Notes under the pieces: generated by a model
Database searches by the model: none
What the model was told of the DNA's origin: nothing
Seen by the model: the letters and a program-made list of their open reading frames with translations, nothing else
Made by a program: the position numbers and the translations under genes
In this document: positions 1 through 9,651 of the stretch, piece by piece
Layout: each line of letters opens with the position of its first letter
How positions within the stretch are numbered: position 1 is the stretch's first letter
Source of the DNA: Eggerthellales bacterium
GTDB taxonomy: Bacteria > Actinomycetota > Coriobacteriia > Coriobacteriales > Eggerthellaceae
Reading direction: 5' to 3'
Assembly: GCA_029101185.1 (NCBI GenBank)
Contig: JAQXQN010000019.1
Span: 1 to 55,555, forward strand
DNA: 55,555 bases

Positions 1-400
<400 letters not shown>

Positions 401-537
401 CTTCCCCGCGAGGGCGCTAGAGCCCCCGCGGCGCGCGGGCCCCTGCATGGGCCCCCTCTTCTCTGCCGGATCGCCATGCGGCCCCCAGGGTCGGCCCCCG
501 AGGACGCGAGCCCTCGGGCCAGTCGCGCGCCCGTCGC

Positions 538-652
538 GGGCGCGGCCGTGGAGGCAGGGATCACCCGAACCCATTCCGAACTCGGCAGTTAAGCCTGCCA
601 TCGCCGAAAGTACTGCGGCGCAGGCCGTGGGAGGATAGGGCGCCGCGCCCGC
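538..652 (+). rRNA. rrf: 5S ribosomal RNA
   Basis: Conserved core cccgaacccattccgaactcggcagttaagcctgcc and ccgtgggaggatagggcgccgc; flanks gtcgcgggcgcggc (533-546) and gccgcgcccgcgac (642-655) are complementary (helix I); ends approximate. Confidence 0.93.
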
Positions 653-667
653 GACGCGCGCATGACG

Positions 668-716
668 GGGGGCCGCGAGGCCCCCCTCCGCGTTCCCAGG
701 GGGCCTCGCGGCCCCC
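668..716 (+). terminator. rrn operon terminator hairpin
   Basis: Perfect 18-bp stem GGGGGCCGCGAGGCCCCC / GGGGGCCTCGCGGCCCCC followed by ttccttgtttt. Confidence 0.8.
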
Positions 717-937
717 TTCCTTGTTTTCGGGCCGGGGCATGCGCCGGGCGCCCGCTGCGCCGGGGCCTGCGGGCGAATCGGGCCCGGCCCGGTGGCCCGC
801 CCGGGTCCGCGGGCCGGACGCTTCGACATCTTTTCTTCTTGGCCGATAACGTCGCACCATTCCTGGTTTTGTTCGGGACTTTTACCAATCCTCGGTGGCT
901 GATTGGTATAGTCTCTCCGAAGCATTTTCTTTGACGA

Positions 938-1549
938 GTGAGCGAGTGTGATATGGCTGATTTGGCTTCCAACGATATCGTTGGGCTGGTAGTTTCTGAC
1001 CCTTCTCTTGTGGAGGATGCGTTTGAGGATCTGGGCGCATCGTCGCGTCTCAAACGTAAGAACGCCGCCCATTTCCTTAATCAAATTGCCCAGGTGGAGC
1101 CAGGTGTCTTGGCTCCTCGTATTTCTGATTTCGTTGCGGCGTTGGACAATCGGGAGGCCCAGACGCGTTGGGAGTGCCTGGATGCGCTTTCCGCTTTGGT
1201 CCCCTTTGATTCCCGTGCCTGCGATAAGGCGGTCAATGGTGCCGAAGTGGCTTTGTTTGATGAGGACTCCGGCCCCCTGCATTTGTCCGCGTTTCGGTTT
1301 TTAAGCGTCTTTGGTGCAACCACGCCCATGCGCAGTCAGCGTGTGTGGCCTCTGCTTGACGAGGCCATTCAGTGCTACCACGGTGACCTGGAGTATTCGG
1401 ACATGCTATCTTGCATGGTCAATTTCACAACTGGAAAGATTTCCAGTGCCATTAAGCAGGAGATTTACGACAGATTTGAGTTTGATGCCAAGCACGCAGG
1501 CGTCTTCTCCAAAAAATCCCAGGCCATTTTGGACAACGTGACCGCATAG
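938..1549 (+). CDS. HEAT-repeat-like hypothetical protein
   Basis: ORF of about 200 aa, alpha-helical repeat-like (LKRKNAAHFLNQIAQ, AQTRWECLDALSAL); start could be the ATG near 953. Confidence 0.65.
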   Translation: MSECDMADLASNDIVGLVVSDPSLVEDAFEDLGASSRLKRKNAAHFLNQIAQVEPGVLAPRISDFVAALDNREAQTRWECLDALSALVPFDSRACDKAVNGAEVALFDEDSGPLHLSAFRFLSVFGATTPMRSQRVWPLLDEAIQCYHGDLEYSDMLSCMVNFTTGKISSAIKQEIYDRFEFDAKHAGVFSKKSQAILDNVTA

Positions 1550-1593
1550 CGCCTGTTTACAATGCAACTGCTCATCCATCAGTGGGAGGAATA

Positions 1594-2682
1594 ATGTCCA
1601 AGCATAGGGTTACTCTGATTCCTGGCGACGGTATTGGTGTTGAGACTTCCGAAGCCATGCGCCGGGTGGTTGACGCCGCAGGTGCAGATATCCAATGGGA
1701 GGTCGCTCCTGCAGGTGCCGCTGTTATGGAGGCAACGGGCGGTTCGCCATTGCCTGAATCCACCATTGACAGCGTCCGCTGCAACAAGGTTGCCATTAAG
1801 GGCCCCATCACCACGCCTGTGGGCACCGGCTTTCGCAGCGTGAACGTGGCCCTTCGCAAGACCCTTGATTTGTATGTGTGCCTCAGGCCCGTGTTCTCAA
1901 TCCCGGGCGCAGGCGGACGGTATGAGGATGTGGACTTGGTCATTGTCAGGGAGAACTCTGAAGACCTGTACGCCGGTATTGAGTTTGAGAAGGATTCCGC
2001 GGCGGCGGCCCGCCTTATTGAGTTCTGTAACCAGGAGGGGGCAGGCGCCATTCGGCCTGATTCCGGCATCTCCATCAAGCCCATCTCTGTTTCCGGCTCC
2101 GACAGGATTGTCCGCTACGCTTTTGACTATGCAGAGCGTCTGGGCCGCAAGAAGGTCACCGCGGTGCATAAGGCCAACATCATGAAGTACTCCGATGGCC
2201 TGTTTTTGGACAGGGCTCGGGCCATTGCCTCCGAGTATTCCGGTCGCATCGGTTTTGACGAGCGCATCGTTGACGCTCTGTGTATGAACCTGGTTATTGA
2301 TCCCGGCCAGTTTGACGTGATTGTTCTGCCCAACCTGTACGGCGACATTGCCTCTGACCTGTGCGCAGGCCTTGTGGGTGGGCTGGGCATTGCCCCAGGA
2401 GCCAACATCGGCAGCGAGTACGCGGTGTTTGAGGCAGTCCACGGCAGCGCTCCTGACATTGCGGGCAAGAACCTGTGCAATCCCACGGCAGAGATTCTCT
2501 CCGCCGCCATGATGCTTGATCACCTTGGAGAGCAGGAGATTGCCAATCGCATCCGCGCCGCGGTGCGGAAGGTCTACGCGGATGGCACCTACCTGACTGG
2601 AGACATCCGCTGGGCAACCCGCTCCGATAAGGCGGGCTGCAGCTGCACGGAATTCACCGATGCTCTGATTCGAGCCCTGTAA
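1594..2682 (+). CDS. icd: NAD-type isocitrate dehydrogenase / isocitrate-isopropylmalate dehydrogenase family
   Basis: IPGDGIG, LDLYVCLRPV, RENSEDLYAGIE, NLYGDIASDL, EAVHGSAPDIAGK motifs. Confidence 0.88.
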   Translation: MSKHRVTLIPGDGIGVETSEAMRRVVDAAGADIQWEVAPAGAAVMEATGGSPLPESTIDSVRCNKVAIKGPITTPVGTGFRSVNVALRKTLDLYVCLRPVFSIPGAGGRYEDVDLVIVRENSEDLYAGIEFEKDSAAAARLIEFCNQEGAGAIRPDSGISIKPISVSGSDRIVRYAFDYAERLGRKKVTAVHKANIMKYSDGLFLDRARAIASEYSGRIGFDERIVDALCMNLVIDPGQFDVIVLPNLYGDIASDLCAGLVGGLGIAPGANIGSEYAVFEAVHGSAPDIAGKNLCNPTAEILSAAMMLDHLGEQEIANRIRAAVRKVYADGTYLTGDIRWATRSDKAGCSCTEFTDALIRAL

Positions 2683-2690
2683 CCCAACAA

Positions 2691-2722
2691 CGAGGGCGGT
2701 CCTAAGCGGCCGCCCTTTCGTT
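2691..2722 (+). terminator. putative intrinsic terminator after icd
   Basis: gaGGGCGGtcctaagcggCCGCCCtttcgtt hairpin. Confidence 0.55.
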
Positions 2723-2766
2723 CATGCACCCTTCGTACATATATAAGAGTAAGGAAGAGAGACCTC

Positions 2767-5409
2767 ATGAGTCGAGACATCTTGACCGTTGGCGAAGCGT
2801 CCTTTGGCTATTGGCCCATCTCTGATGTGGCCGGGGTGGACAAGCTTCCCTATTCCCTCAAGATCCTGCTGGAAAACGTTATGCGCAACGTTTCGGACCC
2901 CGAAGCGGCGGACCTGTATGTGAAACGCATCATGGACGCGGGCCTCAGCGGCACCCAGGGTGGGGAGATTGAGTACATGCCCGCTCGGGTTCTGCTGCAG
3001 GACTTCACCGGCGTTCCGGTCTTCGTGGACCTGGCGGTCATGCGGGAGGCGGCGGTTGCCCTGGGCGGCCAGGCAGCAGATATCAACCCCCAGATTCCCC
3101 TGGATCTGGTAATAGATCACTCCGTCATTGCCGATGCGGCCTGTTGCCCTGAGGCCCTTGAGACCAACATGGACCTGGAGTTCACCCGCAACGGTGAGCG
3201 CTACCGCTTCCTGAAGTGGGCCCAGGACTCCTTCGACAATGTGCGCATCGTTCCTCCGGGGGCGGGTATCTGTCACCAGATCAACGTGGAACGCTTCGCC
3301 ACGGGGGTGTTTGTGGATTCTGCCACCCAGGACGCCTACTTTGATACGGTGGTGGGCACGGACTCCCATACCACCACCGCAAACGGCATCGGCGTGCTTT
3401 CCTGGGGCGTGGGCGGTATCGAGGCTGAGGCCGCAGCCCTTGGCCAGCCCATCACCACCCTGGTGCCTCGGGTTATCGGCATGCGTCTGACCGGGGAGCT
3501 TTCCTCGGGGGTGTCCGCCATGGACGTGGCTTTGACCTTTGCCCAGATGCTGCGGGCAAAGGGCGTGGTGGGCTGCTTCCTGGAGTGCTTCGGGCCCGGC
3601 GTGGCCAGCCTGTCCGCCACCCAGCGGGCCTGTATTGCCAACATGACCCCGGAGTACGGCTGCACCTGCACCCTGTTCCCCGTCGACCAGCGCACCCTAG
3701 ATTACCTGACCCTCACCGGCCGCGACAGCGCCCAGGTGGCGCTGGTGGAGCGCTACGCCAAGGCCCAGGGACTGTGGTGCGACGACGCCAACCGGGTCTA
3801 CGCCGACGTGCTTGAACTGGACCTATCCCAGGTCAAGCCTAGCCTCTCTGGCCCCAGCCGTCCCCATGACCGGTTTGACGCCCGAGATGCCCAGGCTCAG
3901 TTCCGATCCATCTGCCAGGACCGTGAGATTGCCTCCCGCAGTGTGGAAGTGGAGTTTGCTGGCGAAGCGTACCGGCTTTCTGATGGCGCCCTTGCCATTG
4001 CGGCGGTGACCAGCTGCACCACCGCCACGGACCCCGCCATGATGGTGGCCTGCGGTCTTCTGGCCAAAAACGCCGTGGATGCGGGCCTGTCCGCAAAACC
4101 CTGGGTCAAGCGGGTCATGGCACCGGGATCTCATGCAACCCAGCTGCTGCTTGAGCGCGCGGGCCTGACCGACTCCCTGTCCAAGCTGGGCTTTTCCACC
4201 TGTGGGTTTGGCTGCATGAGCTGCATTGGCAACTCCGGTCCCATCTGGCCTCAGATGCATGAGGTGGCAAACGAGATTGAGCTTGCCAGTGTGCTTTCCG
4301 GCAACCGCAACTTTGAGGGCCGCATCTCTGCGGACGTGTCCCAGAATTACCTGTGCGCCCCTGCTTTGGTGGTGGCCTATGCCCTGGCGGGCACCATGGA
4401 CGTGGACTTTGAGACCCAGCCCCTGGGCACCAATCCTGAAGGCAATCCGGTGTACCTACGTGACATCTGGCCCTCTGACCAGCAGGTTGCCCGCGTGCTT
4501 GACGAGAACCTGACCCAGGAGCTGTTTGCTGTCAGTGCCGAGGGCCTTTTTGAGGGCACCCGAGCCTGGCAGGAGCTCAGCTGTGAGCCTAGTGACGTGT
4601 TTGCCTGGGACGCTTCGTCAACCTATGTACGCCGCGCCCCATACTTTGATGCGATGACCAGGGAGGTTCCTGCGTCGTCCCAGATTACGGGGGCTCGGGC
4701 CCTTGCAGTGCTAGGAGACTTCATCACCACGGACCACATTTCCCCCGCAGGCTCCATGCCTCCCGACAGCCCGGCGGTGCGCTATCTTTCCGAGCGGGGG
4801 ATTCCCGCAGAGCTGTACAACACCTACGGGTCTAGGCGTGGAAACCACGAGGTCATGGCCCGGGGCGGCTTTGGCAACGTGAAGCTGCGCAACCTTCTTG
4901 CCCCCGGCACCCAGGGCGGATACACCACCAACCTGCTCACCGGTCAGGTGGAGAGCATCTTTGATGCCGCAGAGGACTACCGGGCCCATCAGGTGCCCTT
5001 GGTGGTGCTGGCGGGCAAGATGTACGGCTCCGGCTCATCCCGAGACTGGGCGGCAAAGGCCCCGCTGTTGCTGGGGGTGAAGGCGGTGTTTGCTCAGAGC
5101 TTTGAGCGGATCCATCGGTCCAACCTGATTGGCATGGGTATTTTGCCCCTGCAGTTCATGGATGGCGAAAGTGTCCAGACCCTTGGCCTTGATGGCACCG
5201 AGTCCTTTGATATCGAGCCCATTGACTTTGGGGATGGCAGCCCGGTTCCCCTCGCTTCGTCAACGGTTTGGGTAACAGCCCGCCGTACTGACGGAACCGT
5301 ATTACAATTCCAGGTTACAGTACGCGTGGATACTCCCACGGAATGCGCGTATATGGCGCATGGAGGCATTCTCCAATACGTGTTGAGGAATCTCGCGGCA
5401 GGCAAGTAG
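2767..5409 (+). CDS. acnA: aconitate hydratase AcnA-type
   Basis: 880 aa; GTDSHTTTANGIGVLSWGVGGIEAEAA, TSCTTATDPAMM, GSSRDWAAKAPLLLGVKAVFAQSFERIHRSNLIGMGILPLQF. Confidence 0.95.
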   Translation: MSRDILTVGEASFGYWPISDVAGVDKLPYSLKILLENVMRNVSDPEAADLYVKRIMDAGLSGTQGGEIEYMPARVLLQDFTGVPVFVDLAVMREAAVALGGQAADINPQIPLDLVIDHSVIADAACCPEALETNMDLEFTRNGERYRFLKWAQDSFDNVRIVPPGAGICHQINVERFATGVFVDSATQDAYFDTVVGTDSHTTTANGIGVLSWGVGGIEAEAAALGQPITTLVPRVIGMRLTGELSSGVSAMDVALTFAQMLRAKGVVGCFLECFGPGVASLSATQRACIANMTPEYGCTCTLFPVDQRTLDYLTLTGRDSAQVALVERYAKAQGLWCDDANRVYADVLELDLSQVKPSLSGPSRPHDRFDARDAQAQFRSICQDREIASRSVEVEFAGEAYRLSDGALAIAAVTSCTTATDPAMMVACGLLAKNAVDAGLSAKPWVKRVMAPGSHATQLLLERAGLTDSLSKLGFSTCGFGCMSCIGNSGPIWPQMHEVANEIELASVLSGNRNFEGRISADVSQNYLCAPALVVAYALAGTMDVDFETQPLGTNPEGNPVYLRDIWPSDQQVARVLDENLTQELFAVSAEGLFEGTRAWQELSCEPSDVFAWDASSTYVRRAPYFDAMTREVPASSQITGARALAVLGDFITTDHISPAGSMPPDSPAVRYLSERGIPAELYNTYGSRRGNHEVMARGGFGNVKLRNLLAPGTQGGYTTNLLTGQVESIFDAAEDYRAHQVPLVVLAGKMYGSGSSRDWAAKAPLLLGVKAVFAQSFERIHRSNLIGMGILPLQFMDGESVQTLGLDGTESFDIEPIDFGDGSPVPLASSTVWVTARRTDGTVLQFQVTVRVDTPTECAYMAHGGILQYVLRNLAAGK

Positions 5410-5443
5410 CGCAAGGCCCGTGCCGACGCTAAGAGAGGAACAC

Positions 5444-7438
5444 ATGGCAAACAACAATCACAATCCCTTCTCGGTATTCTTCAATCCGAGCATGTTCGGT
5501 GAGGAAGGACCCGGGCAGGCAGGACCCTCTGGATGGGGTCCAAGCACCGCAACCGGCGGCTCACGGGGCACCGAGCCTCCTGAGATCAACGTGGATTTTT
5601 CCGGGGTCAAGGACAAGTTTGAGAATATGGGCAGGAAGTCTTTGATCCTGCTGGCCATCCTGGCGGTGCTGGTGATTGCCGGCGCCTACTGGTGGTTCCA
5701 TCCGCCCATCAGCATCCATAGCACGGACACCTGGTTCATCGTGGCGGTATTCATTCTGCTGCCCCTGTTTTTGTTCCTTCGGACAAAGTCCCACGGCTAC
5801 GCAAAGGGCACCAAGAAGGTCAAGCAGTCCGATGGCAAGGCCAAGACCTTCAAGATGCTCTCCCTGGTGCCGGTGCTGATTTTTGGCGTGGCCATTGTGG
5901 GCGGCGTGCTGTCTCTGGCTGTCTTCCCGGGCAACGCCTCTAAGTACGCTCAGATCCTGGTGCCTGAGGACAAGGTGTTCACGGAGGATATTGAGGAGGT
6001 CAATTACTCCGAGATTCCCGTGATTGACCGAAACTCCGCGGTCATCCTGGGCAACCGCACCATGGGTACCATGTCCGACCTGGTCAGCCAGTTTGAGATT
6101 TCCACCATCTACAGCCAGATTAACTATCAGGACAAGCCTGTCCGAGTGAGCCCCCTGATTTACGCGGACCTGTTCAAGTGGCTCCAGAACCGCTCCGAGG
6201 GCATTCCTGCCTACGTGATTGTGGATATGACCACCCAGGATGCCCAGGTGGTGCGCCTGGACAGCCCCATCAAGTATTCCGAGTCCGAGCCCCTGGCCCG
6301 CAACATTGACCGTTACGTGCAGCTGAAGTACCCCTTCTACATGTTTGGCGAGAAGTCCTTCGAGATTGATGACGAGGGCAACGCTTGGTGGATCTGCCCG
6401 GTGCGTGAGTTCACCATCGGATTGTTTGGCGGCGAGACCATCGGTCGGGTGGTCATGGTCAATGCATCCACGGGTGAGACTCAGGATATGGCCGTTGACG
6501 AAGTGCCCAACTGGGTTGACCACGTCTATCCTGCAAATCTTATTGTGGAGCAGTACAACTGGCATGGCCGGTACTCTTCTGGTTGGCTTAACAGCATTCT
6601 GGGTCAGAAGGGCGTGGTTCAGACCACCCCTGGAGACAACGGCCAGCTTGGCTACAACTATATTGCCAAGGACGATGATGTGTGGCTCTACACCGGCGTT
6701 ACCTCTGCTACCGCTGACAACGCCATCGTGGGCTTTGTGCTGGTCAACCAGCGTACCGGGGAGAGCACCTTCTACCAGGTTCCCGGCGCTACGGAGGAAT
6801 CGGCCATGGGGTCTGCCGAGGGCCAGGTTCAGAACCTGCGCTATGAGGCAACCTTCCCCATCCTTATCAACGTGGATAACGTGCCCACCTACTTCATGGC
6901 CCTGAAGGACTCCAATGGCCTGGTCAAGAAGTATGCCATGGTGGACATTGAGCGCTACCAGAATGTGGCGGTGGGGGATACCGTGGCGGATACCCAAGCT
7001 GCTTACGAGCAGCTGCTGGCCACCAATGGCACCATATCCACTGAGGATGTGACCTCTGACTACGTGGCTGGTCGGGGCACCGTGTCGGTGATTGCCCAGG
7101 CGGTTGTGGACGGCAACTCCCACTACTACGTGGTGCTTGAGGGAGATGACGCCATTTACGACTTTGCCCTGCCTGCCTTTGTGGAGATCATTAAGGCCAG
7201 CGTAGGCGATACGGTGGACTTCTCCTACATCCCTGGAGAGCCGGTTAATCGGGTTGCCCAGCTCAATTCCCTGACCTTCGCGGACACCGGCCAGACCGCA
7301 TCTATTGATGCGACGGCGGTGGTTGTCCCCCAGGATACGGAAGTCCAGGGGCAGGCTGAGCAGGCCGATGCTGGGGCAGATGCCGGTGCTGAGGCTGGTG
7401 GCGACGCCGGAGCCGACGCCGCGGGTTCTGCCGCCTAG
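5444..7438 (+). CDS. uncharacterised membrane-anchored protein with large C-terminal domain
   Basis: Long ORF with RBS (agaggaac); three hydrophobic segments near the N-terminus, long soluble region, Ala/Gly/Asp-rich tail. Confidence 0.85.
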   Translation: MANNNHNPFSVFFNPSMFGEEGPGQAGPSGWGPSTATGGSRGTEPPEINVDFSGVKDKFENMGRKSLILLAILAVLVIAGAYWWFHPPISIHSTDTWFIVAVFILLPLFLFLRTKSHGYAKGTKKVKQSDGKAKTFKMLSLVPVLIFGVAIVGGVLSLAVFPGNASKYAQILVPEDKVFTEDIEEVNYSEIPVIDRNSAVILGNRTMGTMSDLVSQFEISTIYSQINYQDKPVRVSPLIYADLFKWLQNRSEGIPAYVIVDMTTQDAQVVRLDSPIKYSESEPLARNIDRYVQLKYPFYMFGEKSFEIDDEGNAWWICPVREFTIGLFGGETIGRVVMVNASTGETQDMAVDEVPNWVDHVYPANLIVEQYNWHGRYSSGWLNSILGQKGVVQTTPGDNGQLGYNYIAKDDDVWLYTGVTSATADNAIVGFVLVNQRTGESTFYQVPGATEESAMGSAEGQVQNLRYEATFPILINVDNVPTYFMALKDSNGLVKKYAMVDIERYQNVAVGDTVADTQAAYEQLLATNGTISTEDVTSDYVAGRGTVSVIAQAVVDGNSHYYVVLEGDDAIYDFALPAFVEIIKASVGDTVDFSYIPGEPVNRVAQLNSLTFADTGQTASIDATAVVVPQDTEVQGQAEQADAGADAGAEAGGDAGADAAGSAA

Positions 7439-7554
7439 CGTTTGGCGGTAGCGCCGCGTAGCCTTTGGTTGCGATGCCCCGTTGCCATTGTCTAGTAGTC
7501 TGTGGGCGGTTTGTGGATTGGGTCCATTCCTGACCTGGGAATCCTCGGGCTTTA

Positions 7555-7582
7555 TTGACAAGCCGCCCTTGAGAAGTAAAAT
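7555..7582 (+). promoter_or_regulatory. sigma70-type promoter for rplJL leader
   Basis: TTGACA-N16-TAAAAT. Confidence 0.7.
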
Positions 7583-7597
7583 ACCTTTTCGCGTCTG

Positions 7598-7783
7598 GAT
7601 AGGCGCACAGGAAACATGTTCCGCTGCCGAAGACAGCTGGAGCCCAAAGGCGGGGCTAAAGGGGGATCCCAAAGGCCTGCTGGAAGGGTTTAATTTGCGG
7701 GATGCCGCAGTCCAGCCCAGGTGGGAATGCGAGAGATATCTTGCGGCCCTTAGGTCTTCGCGGCTTGAGGGCCGTTTTCGTTT
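7598..7783 (+). ncRNA. ribosomal protein L10 leader with downstream attenuator hairpin
   Basis: ccgctgccgaagacagctgg ... cagcccaggtgggaatgcgagag resembles the L10 leader, directly upstream of rplJ; hairpin CGGCCCT(7744-7750)/AGGGCCG(7768-7774) then TTTTCG. Confidence 0.75.
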
Positions 7784-7851
7784 CTCGGAGACGAGCCATC
7801 ACACATGTGGCGGAACGTTGAAGTGAAACGAAGAGGAGGTGAAAACGCACT

Positions 7852-8343
7852 ATGCCTAACGCAATCAATGTCGAGAACATGGGTAAGATCAACGCTGATC
7901 TGGAGGGTCTGGTGGCCCTGTGGGTTGTTGACTATCGTGGTCTTACCGTCAAAGAGTCCGAGCAGCTCCGTCGCAGCATCACCGCTGCTGGCGCCAAGAT
8001 GGCTGTGTACAAGAACACTCTTGTCCGCAAGGCCATCAAGGAGGCCGGTCTGCCTGAGCTGGACGAGATCCTGAACGGACCTTCCGCATTCGTCTTTGCA
8101 GCCGGCGACCCTGTCGCTTCCGCAAAGGCAGTCAAGCAGTTTGCCGAGGCCACCAAGAAGCTGACCATCAAGGGCGGCATCATGGACGGCGAGGCTCTCA
8201 ACGCTGAGCAGGTAGAGGCCATCGCCGCTCTGCCTTCCCGCGACGAGCTCATCGGTCAGATTGCTTGCTCTCTTACTCAGGTTGCTTCTCAGCTTGCCAT
8301 CGCCCTGGGCGAGATGTCCGAGAAGGAAGCCGCTGCTGCGTAA
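7852..8343 (+). CDS. rplJ: 50S ribosomal protein L10
   Basis: LVDYRGLTVKESEQLRRSITAAGAKMAVYKNTLVRKA. Confidence 0.95.
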   Translation: MPNAINVENMGKINADLEGLVALWVVDYRGLTVKESEQLRRSITAAGAKMAVYKNTLVRKAIKEAGLPELDEILNGPSAFVFAAGDPVASAKAVKQFAEATKKLTIKGGIMDGEALNAEQVEAIAALPSRDELIGQIACSLTQVASQLAIALGEMSEKEAAAA

Positions 8344-8442
8344 GCACGCGCTGCTGTGTAAGAAACCGCCGCTTTGCGCGGCATGAAACACTGTATACCC
8401 ATGCTGCCTAGATAGTTCTAGGCCTACGAAAGGAAAAGAGAA

Positions 8443-8811
8443 ATGGCTCTTACCAACGAAGAGATCATTGAGGCTCTGGGCGAGAAGACCCTGCTCGAGC
8501 TGGCTGAGCTCCGCGACATGATCTGCGAGAAGTTCGGCGTGTCCGCTACCGCTGCTGTTGCCGTTGCTGGTGGCGCTGCTGCTGAAGAGGTCGAAGAGAA
8601 GACCGAGTTCGACGTTATCCTGGAGGGCTTCGGCGACAACAAGATTGCCGTCATCAAGGTCGTCCGCGAGATCACCGGCCTGGGCCTGAAGGAGGCCAAG
8701 GAGGTTGTTGAGGGTGCTCCTAAGGCTGTCAAGGAGGCCGTCAACAAGGAAGAGGCTGAGGCCATCAAGGCTAAGCTGGAGGGCGCTGGCGCTGCTTGCT
8801 CCATCAAGTAG
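8443..8811 (+). CDS. rplL: 50S ribosomal protein L7/L12
   Basis: [47 protein letters not shown]. Confidence 0.97.
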   Translation: MALTNEEIIEALGEKTLLELAELRDMICEKFGVSATAAVAVAGGAAAEEVEEKTEFDVILEGFGDNKIAVIKVVREITGLGLKEAKEVVEGAPKAVKEAVNKEEAEAIKAKLEGAGAACSIK

Positions 8812-8837
8812 TTTTTGCCTTGCGGCATGCTGCAACC

Positions 8838-8874
8838 CAAGGGGTCTGGACGTTTCGTCTGGACCCCTTTTCTT
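8838..8874 (+). terminator. terminator after rplL
   Basis: aaggggtctggacgtttcgtctggaccccttttctt hairpin plus T tract. Confidence 0.75.
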
Positions 8875-8898
8875 TAACCAATGGTGAAGGGACCCGTC

Positions 8899-9390
8899 AT
8901 GGCAGGAAAGAACCACAGCAAGGTAGAAAAGACCAATGCGGTCAGAGCCCTCGAGGCCGCTGGAATTGATTTCTCTATGCTCACCTTTGAGACCGATGTG
9001 GCAAAAAGCGGTTTGGAGGTGGCTCGGATACTGGGCCAAGATCCTGATCAAGTGTTCAAGACCTTGGTTACCCAGGGCAAGTCCGGCAGCCACTATGTGT
9101 TCATGGTGCCGGTGGAGGCCTCCCTTGATTTGCGTAAAGCCGCCGCGGCCGTAGGGGAGAAGAACGTGGAGATGATTGCTTCTCGGGGGCTGCTGCCCCT
9201 GACTGGGTATGTGCATGGGGGATGCTCGCCTTTGGGGATGAAAAAACAGTTTCCCACGGTGATTGACGAGACCGCCCAACTGTTTGACAGGATCATGTGC
9301 TCCGGGGGACGCATTGGCTTTCAGATCTGTATTGCCCCCGATGATTTGCAACGTATGGTGGGGGCGTCCTTTGCGGACATCACCCAGTAA
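8899..9390 (+). CDS. ybaK: YbaK/EbsC family Cys-tRNA(Pro) deacylase
   Basis: TNAVRALEAAGIDFSMLTFE..., QDPDQVFKTLVTQGKSGSHYVFMVPVEASLDLRKAA, GYVHGGCSPLGMKKQFPTVIDETA. Confidence 0.9.
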   Translation: MAGKNHSKVEKTNAVRALEAAGIDFSMLTFETDVAKSGLEVARILGQDPDQVFKTLVTQGKSGSHYVFMVPVEASLDLRKAAAAVGEKNVEMIASRGLLPLTGYVHGGCSPLGMKKQFPTVIDETAQLFDRIMCSGGRIGFQICIAPDDLQRMVGASFADITQ

Positions 9391-9477
9391 CCTGCGAGTT
9401 CGCGCACCTGCGTCAGAGCGCGATACCAAGCCCGGGCAAAAAGAAAAGCCGGGCAAAAGCTCCGGCTTGAAAATGTC

Positions 9478-9552
9478 TGGTGCCCCCAACGGGACTCGAA
9501 CCCGTGTTTCAGCCTTGAAAGGGCCGCGTGCTAACCACTACACAATGGGGAC
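9478..9552 (-). tRNA. tRNA-Glu(TTC)
   Basis: Reverse complement GTCCCCA...CTTTCAA...GGTTCGAGTCC...TGGGGGCACCA, anticodon TTC. Confidence 0.93.
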
Positions 9553-9651
9553 TTGATGCAGCTGCAATAGTATGCCAAAACCCCCATGCTTGCGCAAGAG
9601 GGAATTTAGGAAATTGCGAAGGTCTCCCATTGAGCCTGTATAATCCCTCCT

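Noticed and set aside
5561-7672. 703-aa minus-strand ORF antisense to the membrane protein gene
   Set aside because: Shadow ORF: the sense frame has an RBS, TM segments and plausible protein composition; antisense is His/Gly/Val-rich codon mirror.
7482-7826. 114-aa plus ORF upstream of rplJ
   Set aside because: Coincides with promoter, L10 leader and attenuator; RNA interpretation is better supported.
7750-9489. 579-aa minus-strand ORF over rplJ-rplL-ybaK
   Set aside because: Antisense shadow of conserved ribosomal genes.
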